A stretch of DNA of 64,000 nt from Massilia yuzhufengensis. GTDB lineage: Bacteria; Pseudomonadota; Gammaproteobacteria; Burkholderiales; Burkholderiaceae_D. The notes under the pieces are model-generated. The model was not told the DNA's origin. It worked only from the letters and a program-made list of their open reading frames with translations, and made no database searches. The position numbers and the translations under genes were made by a program. Numbering within the stretch: the stretch's first letter is position 1; every line of letters starts with the position of its first letter. Where the stretch lies: positions 28,186 through 92,185 of the forward strand of contig NZ_FOLD01000025.1 in the NCBI RefSeq assembly GCF_900112225.1. Direction: 5' to 3'. Below, piece after piece: positions 19,651-27,512 of this stretch.

Positions 19651-19716
19651 CGCATCTCCCGCATTTTATTGAAAGCAATAGAATAGCAGTGCGACAAGAT
19701 TCCGGGAGCACCGGCG

Positions 19717-19744
19717 AAAAAAAACGCTGCACCAAGGCAGCGTT
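19717..19744 (-). terminator. Rho-independent terminator of efp
   Basis: On the minus strand an 8-bp perfect stem (AACGCTGC with GCAGCGTT, 6-base loop) runs into a run of T residues. It lies 20 bases after the efp stop. Confidence 0.9.
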
Positions 19745-19764
19745 CTTTGTAGTCCAGCGCGCGC

Positions 19765-20340
19765 TTAGTTGCGGACGACGCGCTTGTATTCGTTGGTGCG
19801 GGTATCGATCTCGATGATGTCGTCGGTGCTGACGAACAGCGGCACCATCACGATGTGCTGCTTGGACTCGATGGCGTTCTCGATCTTCGCTTCCTTCAAG
19901 ACGTTGCCCGAAGTGTTGCCCTTGACTGCCGGCTCCGAGTACACAACCTGGCGTGCGATGGTGGTCGGCAGTTCGACCGAGATCGCCTTGCCGTCATAAA
20001 ACACGGCTTCGCATTCCATGCCGTCTTTCAGGTAGTTCAGCGCGTCGCCCAGGTTCTCTTCTTCGATTTCGAACTGTTCGTAATCGGCGTCCATGAAGAC
20101 GTACAGCGGGTCGGCGAAGTACGAGTAGGTGACCGGCTTCTTGTCCAGCACGACCACGTCGAACTTGTCGTCGCCGCGGAACACGTTTTCCAGTGGCGCG
20201 TTGGTCAGAAGATTCTTCATCTTCCACTTGTAGGTGAATCCCGTGCGGCTCGAACCGTTCACGTCCGAACGCAGCACGATGAAAGGCTTGGCGTCGACCA
20301 TAATGATGTTGCCAACACGGATTTCTTTTGCGGGTTTCAT
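19765..20340 (-). CDS. efp: Translation elongation factor P, Arg32 type
   Basis: 191-residue three-domain factor that relieves ribosome stalling at polyproline runs. The KOW-like N-domain loop reads NGSSRTGF with Arg at position 32, the residue rhamnosylated by EarP in Pseudomonas and Neisseria (Lys-type EF-P has Lys34 instead). The OB domains continue normally to RTNEYKRVVRN. earP lies directly upstream on the same strand. No Shine-Dalgarno sequence is visible; instead a 12-bp palindrome lies six bases upstream of the ATG. Confidence 0.96.
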   Translation of the reverse strand: MKPAKEIRVGNIIMVDAKPFIVLRSDVNGSSRTGFTYKWKMKNLLTNAPLENVFRGDDKFDVVVLDKKPVTYSYFADPLYVFMDADYEQFEIEEENLGDALNYLKDGMECEAVFYDGKAISVELPTTIARQVVYSEPAVKGNTSGNVLKEAKIENAIESKQHIVMVPLFVSTDDIIEIDTRTNEYKRVVRN

Positions 20341-20345
20341 AGTAG

Positions 20346-20357
20346 TTTTACGTAAAA
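20346..20357. promoter_or_regulatory. 12-bp palindrome at the efp start
   Basis: Perfect palindrome TTTTACGTAAAA ending six bases from the efp ATG. It could be an operator or a small mRNA hairpin. No regulator can be named. Confidence 0.35.
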
Positions 20358-20447
20358 AGTAAGTTGCATTACATCAGCGGTGGCCATGAGCGAGGAAGCC
20401 TTGAAGCCTACGTTTGATCCTGAATTTCGGTACAGACTAACCGCGCA

Positions 20448-21632
20448 TTATACCGGATTTTCCGCGCCCGACCTCAGGGCGCGGGCAAATTCGAGCAGGT
20501 TCGTCGCCAAATCGCCGTGGGCAAGCACCTCCCCCTCCCATTCCCCTGCCCGAATGGCAAGCTGGGGGAGCGCAGCGCGCAAGCCCTGCCAGGCCACCGG
20601 CATCGACGCGATCGCGACAGCGCCGTTCCAGCCGAGCGAAAACCCGGCCAGCGCGTCGAGCCCGGCGGCGTAGCGGTCGAGGAAGGCGCGCAGCTTCTTG
20701 TGGTGCAGGTTCTCTTCCTGCGGATAGATATGCCACACGAAAGGACGACCGGCCCACTGGGCGCGCACGAAGGAATCTTCCCCGCGCACGAAGTTCATGT
20801 CGCAGGCCCACAGCAGGCGGTCGTAGTCCTGCTGGGGCACAAAGGGCAGCACCCGCAGCGTCAGTGCGCCACGGGTGGCGCTGCGGCCGGCCCGCGCCTC
20901 GGCGCCCAGGAAGGCGCCCACCGCCTCCTGCGCGACACCCTCCGGCACCAGGCAGGTTACCGGCTCCGGTCCCTCGGCCCAGGCCGCGAGCAGGGCCGCG
21001 ACCGGCGCATGCGGGTAGCAGAACAGCGAGACCTTCAAGGCGGCCATCTCGTCCGCGGTCACCCCAAGGCCGGACAGGAAAGCGCCGCTTGCGCCGCGGT
21101 CGGCCTGGAAGGCGGCGCGCTGCGCGTCGAGCCCGGCTTCGTGCAGCAGGCCGCCGGTCTGCGCCGTAAAACCAGGGAAGAAGAAATGCTTGGTCAATTT
21201 CAGGCGCGGATGCATCGAAGGCAGGCGGTGGCAGCCTTCGACCCACGATTCCGCGCTCAAGCCCTCCAGGTTGAACCAGACCGGGCGCGGCGTGCGCGCC
21301 GCCATGGCCGCGACATAGCCCGGAGGGATGTCGACGGCGAAGAATTCGATGACGATGTCGGCCACGTCGTCCGGCGTAAAAACGCCGTCCTGCCCGTCCC
21401 AGTGCCGCACCAGCACGCCGTCGGCCTGCTGCGCGGCGGCGGCCACGTCGATCTGCGGGGCGATCCGGCGGAAGCTTCCCAGGTCGTCGACCCACAGCGT
21501 GACGCGCGCGCCATGTTCGCGCCACAGCTGGCGCGCCAGGCGCCAGCAGATGCCGATGTCGCCGAAATTGTCGACCACCTTGCAGAAGATCGCCAGCATG
21601 GGCGGGGTGGCGGGATACACGGAAGGGCTCAT
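20448..21632 (-). CDS. earP: EF-P arginine rhamnosyltransferase EarP
   Basis: 394-residue GT-B glycosyltransferase that transfers rhamnose from dTDP-beta-L-rhamnose to Arg32 of EF-P. Characteristic regions: IFCKVVDNFGDIGICWRLAR at the N-terminus, with the conserved catalytic-site Asp, and RGEDSFVRAQWAGRPFVWH with the nucleotide-binding Glu/Asp near residue 280. ATG at 21632 is chosen because characterised EarP proteins carry about ten residues before the IFCKV strand; ATG 21599 would remove them. A -10-like TAGAAT is seen at 21665-21670 on the minus strand. Encoded just before efp, as in many EarP-containing genomes. Confidence 0.93.
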   Translation of the reverse strand: MSPSVYPATPPMLAIFCKVVDNFGDIGICWRLARQLWREHGARVTLWVDDLGSFRRIAPQIDVAAAAQQADGVLVRHWDGQDGVFTPDDVADIVIEFFAVDIPPGYVAAMAARTPRPVWFNLEGLSAESWVEGCHRLPSMHPRLKLTKHFFFPGFTAQTGGLLHEAGLDAQRAAFQADRGASGAFLSGLGVTADEMAALKVSLFCYPHAPVAALLAAWAEGPEPVTCLVPEGVAQEAVGAFLGAEARAGRSATRGALTLRVLPFVPQQDYDRLLWACDMNFVRGEDSFVRAQWAGRPFVWHIYPQEENLHHKKLRAFLDRYAAGLDALAGFSLGWNGAVAIASMPVAWQGLRAALPQLAIRAGEWEGEVLAHGDLATNLLEFARALRSGAENPV

Positions 21633-22022
21633 GCGATGGAAAAAGGAGGCGCTGGAAGGGCGCTATTCTAACCGAGCCGGTGCAGCTTTTCCTGTGGCAT
21701 AGAGCGGCCGTATAAATGATCAAGCGCCTGTATGCAAGCGCCAATCCCCACTTGTCTGCGCCATCGCAAGCCACGCCGCGACAAGCGAAAAGCTCCCGGA
21801 TTCCTCCAAACTTCGCTCCCCTGCCCCAGTCCAAAACCTACCTGCAGGAAGCCCGGCGGTGCACGCCGGCCCCTGCCCTCCATTCGCGCGTCGACCTTAC
21901 CCCGCGCGCGAATGCCAATGTACGCAGCCGCCCGCGCCAGGCGCGTAAGGGCGCCGGTATCCGGTACGCCACGTACCGGTGCCGAACTGTTGTTGGCGGC
22001 GGCAACCACGAAGGAGTCAAGC
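21633..22022. other. 390-bp intergenic region with palindrome before the Gly/Gln-rich gene
   Basis: Divergent region between earP (minus) and the repeat-protein gene (plus). Open frames across it are short and lack family features, so I call no gene. A perfect inverted repeat, CCGGTACG and CGTACCGG with a 3-base spacer, occupies 21961-21979, 44 bases before the ATG at 22023. AAGGAG at 22010-22015 is the ribosome-binding site of that gene. TATAAA at about 21711 is the only -10-like site on the plus strand. Confidence 0.6.
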
Positions 22023-22853
22023 ATGAATGAATACCAGCAATTCGGCATCGGTCAAGCACCCCTGGCGCCCCAGGGTTTCCTGGGCGGGATGTTCGGCGCG
22101 CCGGTCGGCGGGCTGATCGGCCGCGGCATCGGCGGCATCTTCGGCAACCCCAACCTGGGCAGCCGCATCGGCCAGTACGCGGGCGGCATCGGCGGCAGCC
22201 TGCTGCCGTTCGGCGCCGACCCCACCGGCGCCGCCTATGGCCAGCCGCAGCAACTGGAGCAGCTGCAGCAGCTGCAACAGCTGCAGCAATTGCAACAGCT
22301 CCAGCAACAGCAACAGCAACAACAACAGCAGCAGGGCCAGTTCGCACCGCAAGGCTTCGTCGGCAACCTGTTCAGCCAATACGGCAAGCCGGCCGGCGGC
22401 CTGCTCGGCAACATCACCGGTAACGCGACGCTGGGCAACATCGTCGGCGCCGGCCTGTCGGGCCTGGGCGGCCTGCTGCCCTTTGGCGCCGATGCCCAGG
22501 GCGCTCCGATCCAGCATCCGGTCGTCCAGCAGCTGCAGCAGCTGCAGGTCCAGCAACAGCAGCTGCAGCAGATCCTGCAACAAATCCAGCAACAACAGCT
22601 CGTGCTGCAGCAGCAGCTGGCGGCTGAACAGCAACAGGGCCAGGTCGCGCCGCAAGGCTGGCTGGGCAACATGATCAAGCGGGTGGCACAACCCGTCGGC
22701 GGCTTCATCGGCGGCCAGTTCGGCAACCAGGGCTTGGGCAACACCATCGGCGGCATCGCGGGCCAGCTCGGCGGCATGCTGCCGTTCTCGGCCGATCCAT
22801 GGACCACCTACGCCCAGCAGGCCCAGCTCGGGGCGCAGCAAACCCTGCATTGA
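22023..22853 (+). CDS. Gly-rich triple-repeat protein with poly-Gln/Leu linkers
   Basis: 276 residues, no signal peptide. Three copies of a roughly 55-residue module start at residues 15, 108 and 209: APQGFLGG, APQGFVGN and APQGWLGN. Each continues through Gly-rich segments (PVGGLIG, GN..LG, GGIGG) and closes with LPFGAD or LPFSAD. Modules are glycine-zipper-like, with GxxxG spacing that could pack in membranes or assemblies. Linkers 74-107 and 165-208 are almost only Gln and Leu in heptad-like QQLQQLQ order, suggesting coiled coils. I know of no assigned function. ATG 22023 has AAGGAG about 8 bases upstream. Co-directional with the next two genes. Confidence 0.8.
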   Translation: MNEYQQFGIGQAPLAPQGFLGGMFGAPVGGLIGRGIGGIFGNPNLGSRIGQYAGGIGGSLLPFGADPTGAAYGQPQQLEQLQQLQQLQQLQQLQQQQQQQQQQQGQFAPQGFVGNLFSQYGKPAGGLLGNITGNATLGNIVGAGLSGLGGLLPFGADAQGAPIQHPVVQQLQQLQVQQQQLQQILQQIQQQQLVLQQQLAAEQQQGQVAPQGWLGNMIKRVAQPVGGFIGGQFGNQGLGNTIGGIAGQLGGMLPFSADPWTTYAQQAQLGAQQTLH

Positions 22854-22926
22854 TTCCGCGCCGGCCGTAGCGCCGGGCTCTAGCGCCTCCTGCCTGCGGG
22901 AGGCGTTCCATCGAGGAGACTTGCCC

Positions 22927-23217
22927 ATGCCGCAATCCAGCAGCAGACCATTCCAGGGGGGCACACCAGGCCCCGCCGCGCGGCCCGCGCCCGGCCGCTA
23001 CATCGTGCGCGCCACCGACGACGGCGGCGCCCTCGGCGCCTTCATCGACAGCCTCGGCGCCAATCCCGCCATTCGGCTGGTCGAGACCATCGGGCCGGGC
23101 GCCGGGCCACCCCATACCGTCGTGGTCGAAACCGATCCCGACACCGCCGAGCAGCTCCGACGCAACCACAACCAGCTAACGATCGAACCGGACGGGCCGC
23201 TGTCGCTGTTCGACTAG
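22927..23217 (+). CDS. Stand-alone subtilase prodomain-like protein
   Basis: 96-residue soluble protein. RYIVRATDDGGALGAFI followed by a Gly/Pro turn, TVVVETDPDTAEQL, and the end LTIEPDGPLSLFD have the beta-alpha-beta rhythm of inhibitor I9 / subtilisin propeptide domains. The same rhythm occurs in the N-terminal part of the protease encoded next (VIVARMTDQKAGEL, then LIVERDQHLQLLD), so the two look homologous. Likely role: inhibitor or folding chaperone of that protease (inference). ATG 22927 is preferred over TTG 22921 because GAGGAG lies 8 bases upstream of the ATG. The 73-bp gap from the previous gene carries a GC hairpin. Confidence 0.65.
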   Translation: MPQSSSRPFQGGTPGPAARPAPGRYIVRATDDGGALGAFIDSLGANPAIRLVETIGPGAGPPHTVVVETDPDTAEQLRRNHNQLTIEPDGPLSLFD

Positions 23218-23250
23218 CGCAACTCCGCTGAGGTCAGAAAAGGAAACACC

Positions 23251-25158
23251 ATGCCAAAAACTCCCCATGGCGCAGGCGACCAGCCGGGCCAGCCGCCTGA
23301 CGGCGCCGCCAAGCACCCAGGCGCCGACGAATCCGCCTCCGCGCGTGCGCGCGATGCGACGCGCGACCCCACGCGCGGCCGCGCCGTGGCCGAACGCAAG
23401 AAAAAATACCTGGTCGCCCCGCGCGCCCTGCCCGCCGCCGCCGGCTTCCTGGCGCCGCAGGCGCTGCTGCAGCCGCTGTCGCTGTCGTCCGTGCAGCAGG
23501 CGTTGCAGGGCCTGGGCGACATCGACATCGTCGATACCGTCGGCGTCCAGTCCGGCCTCGGCGCCTCCAGCATCGGCGGCCAGGCAGAGGGCGTGATCGT
23601 CGCGCGCATGACCGACCAGAAGGCCGGCGAACTGCACCAGCGCGGGCAAGGCCGGCTGATCGTCGAACGCGACCAGCACCTGCAGCTGCTCGACCCGATG
23701 CTGCGCCGCCCCGACCTGGTTTCCTCGCTCACGCCCTACAGCGGGCCGGTGGTCGAGGTCGCCGTGGCCGTGCTCGGCAAGGACGGCGCGCCCTTGGCCG
23801 ATGCCGAGGTCTCGCTGTTCGGCGGCCTGCTGCCCAGCACGGGCGTCACCGGCCCCGACGGCGCGGCGCGCCTGCGCCTGTACGGCGACGACACCCACAC
23901 GATCAGCGGCCTGTACGTCAAGCCGCGCGCCGACTACTGGAGCTACTACCAGCGCGACCCGGAGATCAGCCTGGACGAACCGAACATGGTGATGCTGCGC
24001 GCGCTGTCCGACCTGCCCTCGCTGCAAACCCTGCCGCGCCAGGCCACGCTCGGCTGGGGCGCACGCGCCATGCGCCTGGACCAGGTGCCCCAGCCCTTCC
24101 GCGGCCAGGGCGTCAAGATCGCCGTCATCGATTCCGGCGTGGCCGTCACGCACGGCAACCTCAACCGTATCCGGGCCGGTTTCGACGTCATCAACAAGGC
24201 GGTCGACCGCAACACCTGGAACACCGACACCCTTGGCCATGGCTCGCACTGCGCCGGCGTGATCGCCGCGGCCGACCCGAGCTGGGGCATCCGCGGCTTC
24301 GCGCCAGATGCCGAGATCCACGTTTGCAAGCTGTTCCCTGGCGGCCAGATCAGCCAGCTGATCGACGCGCTCGAATACTGCATCGAACACCAGATCGACG
24401 TGGTCAACCTGAGCCTGGGCGGCAGCGGTCCGTCGGAAGCGCTGGAGCGCCAGATCCTGCGCGCCAGGCAGGCCGGCGTTGCCTGCATCGCGGCGGCCGG
24501 CAATTCCGGCGGCGCGGTGCAGTACCCGGCGGCCTCGCCCCACGTGCTGGCGGTGGCCGCCATCGGCAAGATCGACGAGTTCCCGCCCGACAGCTACCAC
24601 GCCGAGACCATCGGCGCCGATGTCGACCAGCAGGGTTTCTTCACCGCACGCTTCAGCTGCGCCGGTCCGCAGGTGGACGTGTGCGCGCCGGGCGTGGCCG
24701 TCGTCTCGTCGGTGCCGCCAAATAACTTCGCGGCCTGGGACGGCACCTCGATGGCGGCGCCGCACGTCACCGGCCTGGCGGCGCTGGTGCTGGCGCACCG
24801 CCCTGAATTCCAGGGCATGCTGGGCGCACGCGCGCCCGAGCGGGTCGAACGCCTGTTCCAGGTGCTGCGCCTCAGTGCGCGGCCGGTGACGCTGGCCGAA
24901 CCCGCACGCATCGGCTACGGCATGCCGGACGCGCTGGTGGCCCTCGGCCTGTCGATGGTTCCCGGTCAGCAGGCGGGCCAATGGCAGGTGCCGGTTCCCG
25001 GCTACGGGCTAGTGCCGGGGATGATTCCGGGAATGACGGGTGGCGCGATCGACAGCGGCATCCGCTACCCCGCCGGCTATGCGGCGCAGCAGGCGGCGGG
25101 CATGCCGGGCTTCCCGTTCGGGCTGGGCGTGGCCGGATTGCGTCCGAATGGCTGGTAA
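23251..25158 (+). CDS. S8 family serine peptidase with prodomain-like N-terminus and CarboxypepD-reg-like domain
   Basis: 635 residues. The first 50 are polar and disordered with no signal peptide. Residues about 50-150 resemble an I9-type prodomain. Residues about 165-225 read as an Ig-like/carboxypeptidase-regulatory fold (VAVLGKDGAPLADAEVSLFGG ending in Gly-rich turns). The subtilisin domain has Asp294 (AVIDSGV), His330 (GHGSH), oxyanion Asn418 (AAGNSGG) and Ser500 (GTSMAAPH), so it should be active. The last 80 residues are Gly/Pro/Met-rich. RBS AAAAGGAAA precedes the ATG. Probably one operon with the two upstream genes; how it leaves the cell, if it does, is unclear. Confidence 0.88.
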   Translation: MPKTPHGAGDQPGQPPDGAAKHPGADESASARARDATRDPTRGRAVAERKKKYLVAPRALPAAAGFLAPQALLQPLSLSSVQQALQGLGDIDIVDTVGVQSGLGASSIGGQAEGVIVARMTDQKAGELHQRGQGRLIVERDQHLQLLDPMLRRPDLVSSLTPYSGPVVEVAVAVLGKDGAPLADAEVSLFGGLLPSTGVTGPDGAARLRLYGDDTHTISGLYVKPRADYWSYYQRDPEISLDEPNMVMLRALSDLPSLQTLPRQATLGWGARAMRLDQVPQPFRGQGVKIAVIDSGVAVTHGNLNRIRAGFDVINKAVDRNTWNTDTLGHGSHCAGVIAAADPSWGIRGFAPDAEIHVCKLFPGGQISQLIDALEYCIEHQIDVVNLSLGGSGPSEALERQILRARQAGVACIAAAGNSGGAVQYPAASPHVLAVAAIGKIDEFPPDSYHAETIGADVDQQGFFTARFSCAGPQVDVCAPGVAVVSSVPPNNFAAWDGTSMAAPHVTGLAALVLAHRPEFQGMLGARAPERVERLFQVLRLSARPVTLAEPARIGYGMPDALVALGLSMVPGQQAGQWQVPVPGYGLVPGMIPGMTGGAIDSGIRYPAGYAAQQAAGMPGFPFGLGVAGLRPNGW

Positions 25159-25285
25159 GGCGGAAGCGAAGAAGGCGGATGGGTGCAGGCCGCGCCATGG
25201 CGGCGCCCGTCCGGCTGTGATCGTGGAGTGGTGACGGTGTCGGGTAGCGGGCGTGTGGCGCTGGAGAGAAAAACCGCGCGCACAA

Positions 25286-25334
25286 AGAAAAACCGGAGCA
25301 CCTATACGCGCATGCACGTTGGTCTGCTCCGGTT
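25286..25334 (-). terminator. Terminator after the tRNA cluster
   Basis: On the minus strand a perfect 10-bp stem (AACCGGAGCA with TGCTCCGGTT) around a 24-base loop runs into TTTTTC, 7 bases beyond the last tRNA-Glu. It may also stop convergent transcription from the subtilase gene, though the plus-strand T-tract is weak. Confidence 0.8.
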
Positions 25335-25340
25335 CTTGCC

Positions 25341-25416
25341 TGGCGTCCCCACGGGGATTCGAACCCCGGTACTCACCGTGAAAGGGTGATGTCCTAGGCC
25401 TCTAGACGATGGGGAC
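25341..25416 (-). tRNA. tRNA-Glu (TTC), last gene of the cluster
   Basis: 76-nt cloverleaf with GTCCCC acceptor, anticodon loop CTTTCAC (TTC) and encoded GCCA end. Identical to the other two tRNA-Glu copies in the cluster. Ends the transcript just before the terminator. Confidence 0.97.
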
Positions 25417-25453
25417 CCTGAACCAACAAGATAAGACTGTTGTTTTTCCAACG

Positions 25454-25529
<76 letters not shown>

Positions 25530-25605
25530 CTCGGGAAAACAACATTCTAACATACTGCATTTACTTCTACCATCGCGTGCCGCTGGTTGCACGCTGCCAG
25601 AAACC

Positions 25606-25681
25606 TGGCGTCCCCACGGGGATTCGAACCCCGGTACTCACCGTGAAAGGGTGATGTCCTAGGCCTCTAGACGATGGGGAC
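25606..25681 (-). tRNA. tRNA-Glu (TTC), middle copy
   Basis: 76-nt cloverleaf, anticodon TTC, encoded GCCA. Flanking spacers differ from those of the other two tRNA-Glu genes. Confidence 0.97.
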
Positions 25682-25782
25682 CTTGAACTGTACTGAACCT
25701 ACTTGTTTGCTACTGATAAAGCTGCCGCTAACGCCAACCGGATCGCGCAATCTGCGGCGACCCTGGCCTGCTGCCAAATTCT

Positions 25783-25858
25783 TGGCGTCCCCACGGGGAT
25801 TCGAACCCCGGTACTCACCGTGAAAGGGTGATGTCCTAGGCCTCTAGACGATGGGGAC
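25783..25858 (-). tRNA. tRNA-Glu (TTC), first copy
   Basis: 76-nt cloverleaf, anticodon TTC, encoded GCCA. Followed on the upstream side by a 37-base spacer nearly identical to that between 25416 and 25454. Confidence 0.97.
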
Positions 25859-25895
25859 CCTGGACCTGCTAGTTAAGACTGTTGTTTTTCCAACG

Positions 25896-25971
<76 letters not shown>

Positions 25972-25992
25972 CTGTGCTGCTGAAGTGCGAGC

Positions 25993-26021
25993 ATTATAGC
26001 GGGGGTTCTTGCATTACGCAA
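25993..26021 (-). promoter_or_regulatory. Sigma-70 promoter of the tRNA cluster
   Basis: On the minus strand -35 TTGCGT (26016-26021), 17-base spacer, -10 TATAAT (25993-25998), about 22 bases before tRNA-Ala. Its -35 shares TTGCG with the tRNA-fMet promoter and the -10 and spacer are the same. Confidence 0.75.
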
Positions 26022-26036
26022 ATAGCGATTTTCAGA

Positions 26037-27428
26037 TCACAAACCTTTGCCGATCCGGGCCAATACCGTGTCGCGGCCAAACAGCTCCAGCACCGCGTCG
26101 ATCGCCGGCGTTTGCAGCTGTCCGGTGACGAGCAGGCGCAGCGGCATGGCGATCTGCGGCATCTTGAGGCCGTGCGCGGCCAGCACTTCCTTGAACAGCG
26201 CGGCAATGGCTGCCTTGCTCCATTCGACCTCCTTGCAGCGCTCGGCAAAGGCGGCCAGCGCCGGGCGCACCGCATCGGTCAGGTGCTGGGCCAGCAGCGC
26301 CGCGTCGGGCTTGGGCGCGCGGTAGAACAGCATGGCGGTGTCGGCCAGTTCGTTGACGGTGTGGGCGCGGTCCTTCACCAGCGCCAGCACGGTCGGCAGC
26401 GCCGGGGCGCCATCCAGCACCCCACCCTCGCGCTCGATCACCGGGCGCACCAGGCTGGCCAGGCGCTCGTTGTCGGCCAGCTTGATATAGTGGTTGTTCA
26501 GCCATGCCAGCTTTTCCGGGTTGAACTGGGCCGCCGAAGCTGTCAGATGCTCGAGGTTGAACCACTCGGTAAATTGCTCCATCGAGAAGATCTCGTCGTC
26601 GCCGTGGCTCCAGCCCAGGCGCGCGAGATAGTTGAGCATCGCTTCCGGCAGATAGCCCTGGGCCGGGTATTCCATCACGCTCACCGCGCCGTGGCGCTTG
26701 GACAGCTTGGCGCCGTCGGCGCCCAGGATCATCGGCAGGTGGCCGTACTGCGGCAGCTCGGCGCCCAGCGCATTGAGGATATTGATCTGGCGCGGCGTGT
26801 TGTTCACGTGGTCGTCGCCACGCAGCACGTGGGTGATCTTCATGTCCCAGTCGTCGACCGACACGCAGAAGTTATAGGTCGGGGTGCCGTCCGGGCGCGC
26901 GATGATCAGATCATCGAGCTCCTTGTTGGCGATGGTGATCGGGCCCTTGACCACGTCGACCCAGGTAACTTCGCCATCCAACGGATTCTTGAAGCGCACC
27001 ACCGGCTTGACGCCTTCCGGCACCGGCGGCAGTTCCTTGCCCGGCTCCGGGCGCCAGGTGCCGTCGTAGCGCGGCTTGTCGCCCGCAGCGCGCATGCGCT
27101 CGCGCATCGCCTCGACCTCGTCCGGCGAGCAGTAACACAGGTAGGCCGTGCCCTGCTCCAGCATCGATGCCACCACCTCGCGGTAGCGGTCCATGCGCTG
27201 CATCTGGTAGAACGGGCCTTCATCGTGCGACAGGCCGAGCCACTGCATGCCGTCCAGGATGGCCTGCACGGCTTCCGGGGTCGAGCGTTCGAGGTCGGTG
27301 TCTTCGATGCGCAGGACGAAGGTGCCGCCGAAGTGGCGGGCAAAGGCCCAGGAATACAGCGCGGTGCGGGCGCCGCCTAAGTGGAGGAAGCCGGTCGGGC
27401 TGGGGGCGAAGCGGGTGCGGACGGTCAT
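26037..27428 (-). CDS. gltX: Glutamyl-tRNA synthetase
   Basis: 463-residue class I synthetase charging tRNA-Glu. HIGH-type motif in SPTGFLHLGG, KMSKS-type motif in GAKLSKRHGA, and a Glu-specific DDWDMKITHVLRGDDH region. Start MTVRTRFAPSPTG at 27428 is the family start; an ATG four codons upstream (27440) is also possible. It lies directly upstream of, and in the same direction as, a cluster with three tRNA-Glu genes, though these have their own promoter. GluRS versus GlnRS: no Gln-specific C-terminal beta-barrel is present. Confidence 0.96.
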   Translation of the reverse strand: MTVRTRFAPSPTGFLHLGGARTALYSWAFARHFGGTFVLRIEDTDLERSTPEAVQAILDGMQWLGLSHDEGPFYQMQRMDRYREVVASMLEQGTAYLCYCSPDEVEAMRERMRAAGDKPRYDGTWRPEPGKELPPVPEGVKPVVRFKNPLDGEVTWVDVVKGPITIANKELDDLIIARPDGTPTYNFCVSVDDWDMKITHVLRGDDHVNNTPRQINILNALGAELPQYGHLPMILGADGAKLSKRHGAVSVMEYPAQGYLPEAMLNYLARLGWSHGDDEIFSMEQFTEWFNLEHLTASAAQFNPEKLAWLNNHYIKLADNERLASLVRPVIEREGGVLDGAPALPTVLALVKDRAHTVNELADTAMLFYRAPKPDAALLAQHLTDAVRPALAAFAERCKEVEWSKAAIAALFKEVLAAHGLKMPQIAMPLRLLVTGQLQTPAIDAVLELFGRDTVLARIGKGL

Positions 27429-27512
27429 GGCGGGATGCATAAAAGGTAAAGAAGCTATTTTACCTTGCCGCCAACGGCGCGCGCACCGCGCGCCGCGCCG
27501 TCCCGCCCGCGC

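Noticed and set aside
21732..22022. N-terminal extension of the Gly/Gln repeat protein
   Set aside because: Arg/Pro-rich, unlike the module; the ATG at 22023 has a good AAGGAG.
22254..22335. CAG/CAA-rich microsatellite as a non-coding repeat
   Set aside because: It is in frame within an open gene with ribosome-binding site and flanked by homologous modules, so it encodes the Gln/Leu linker.
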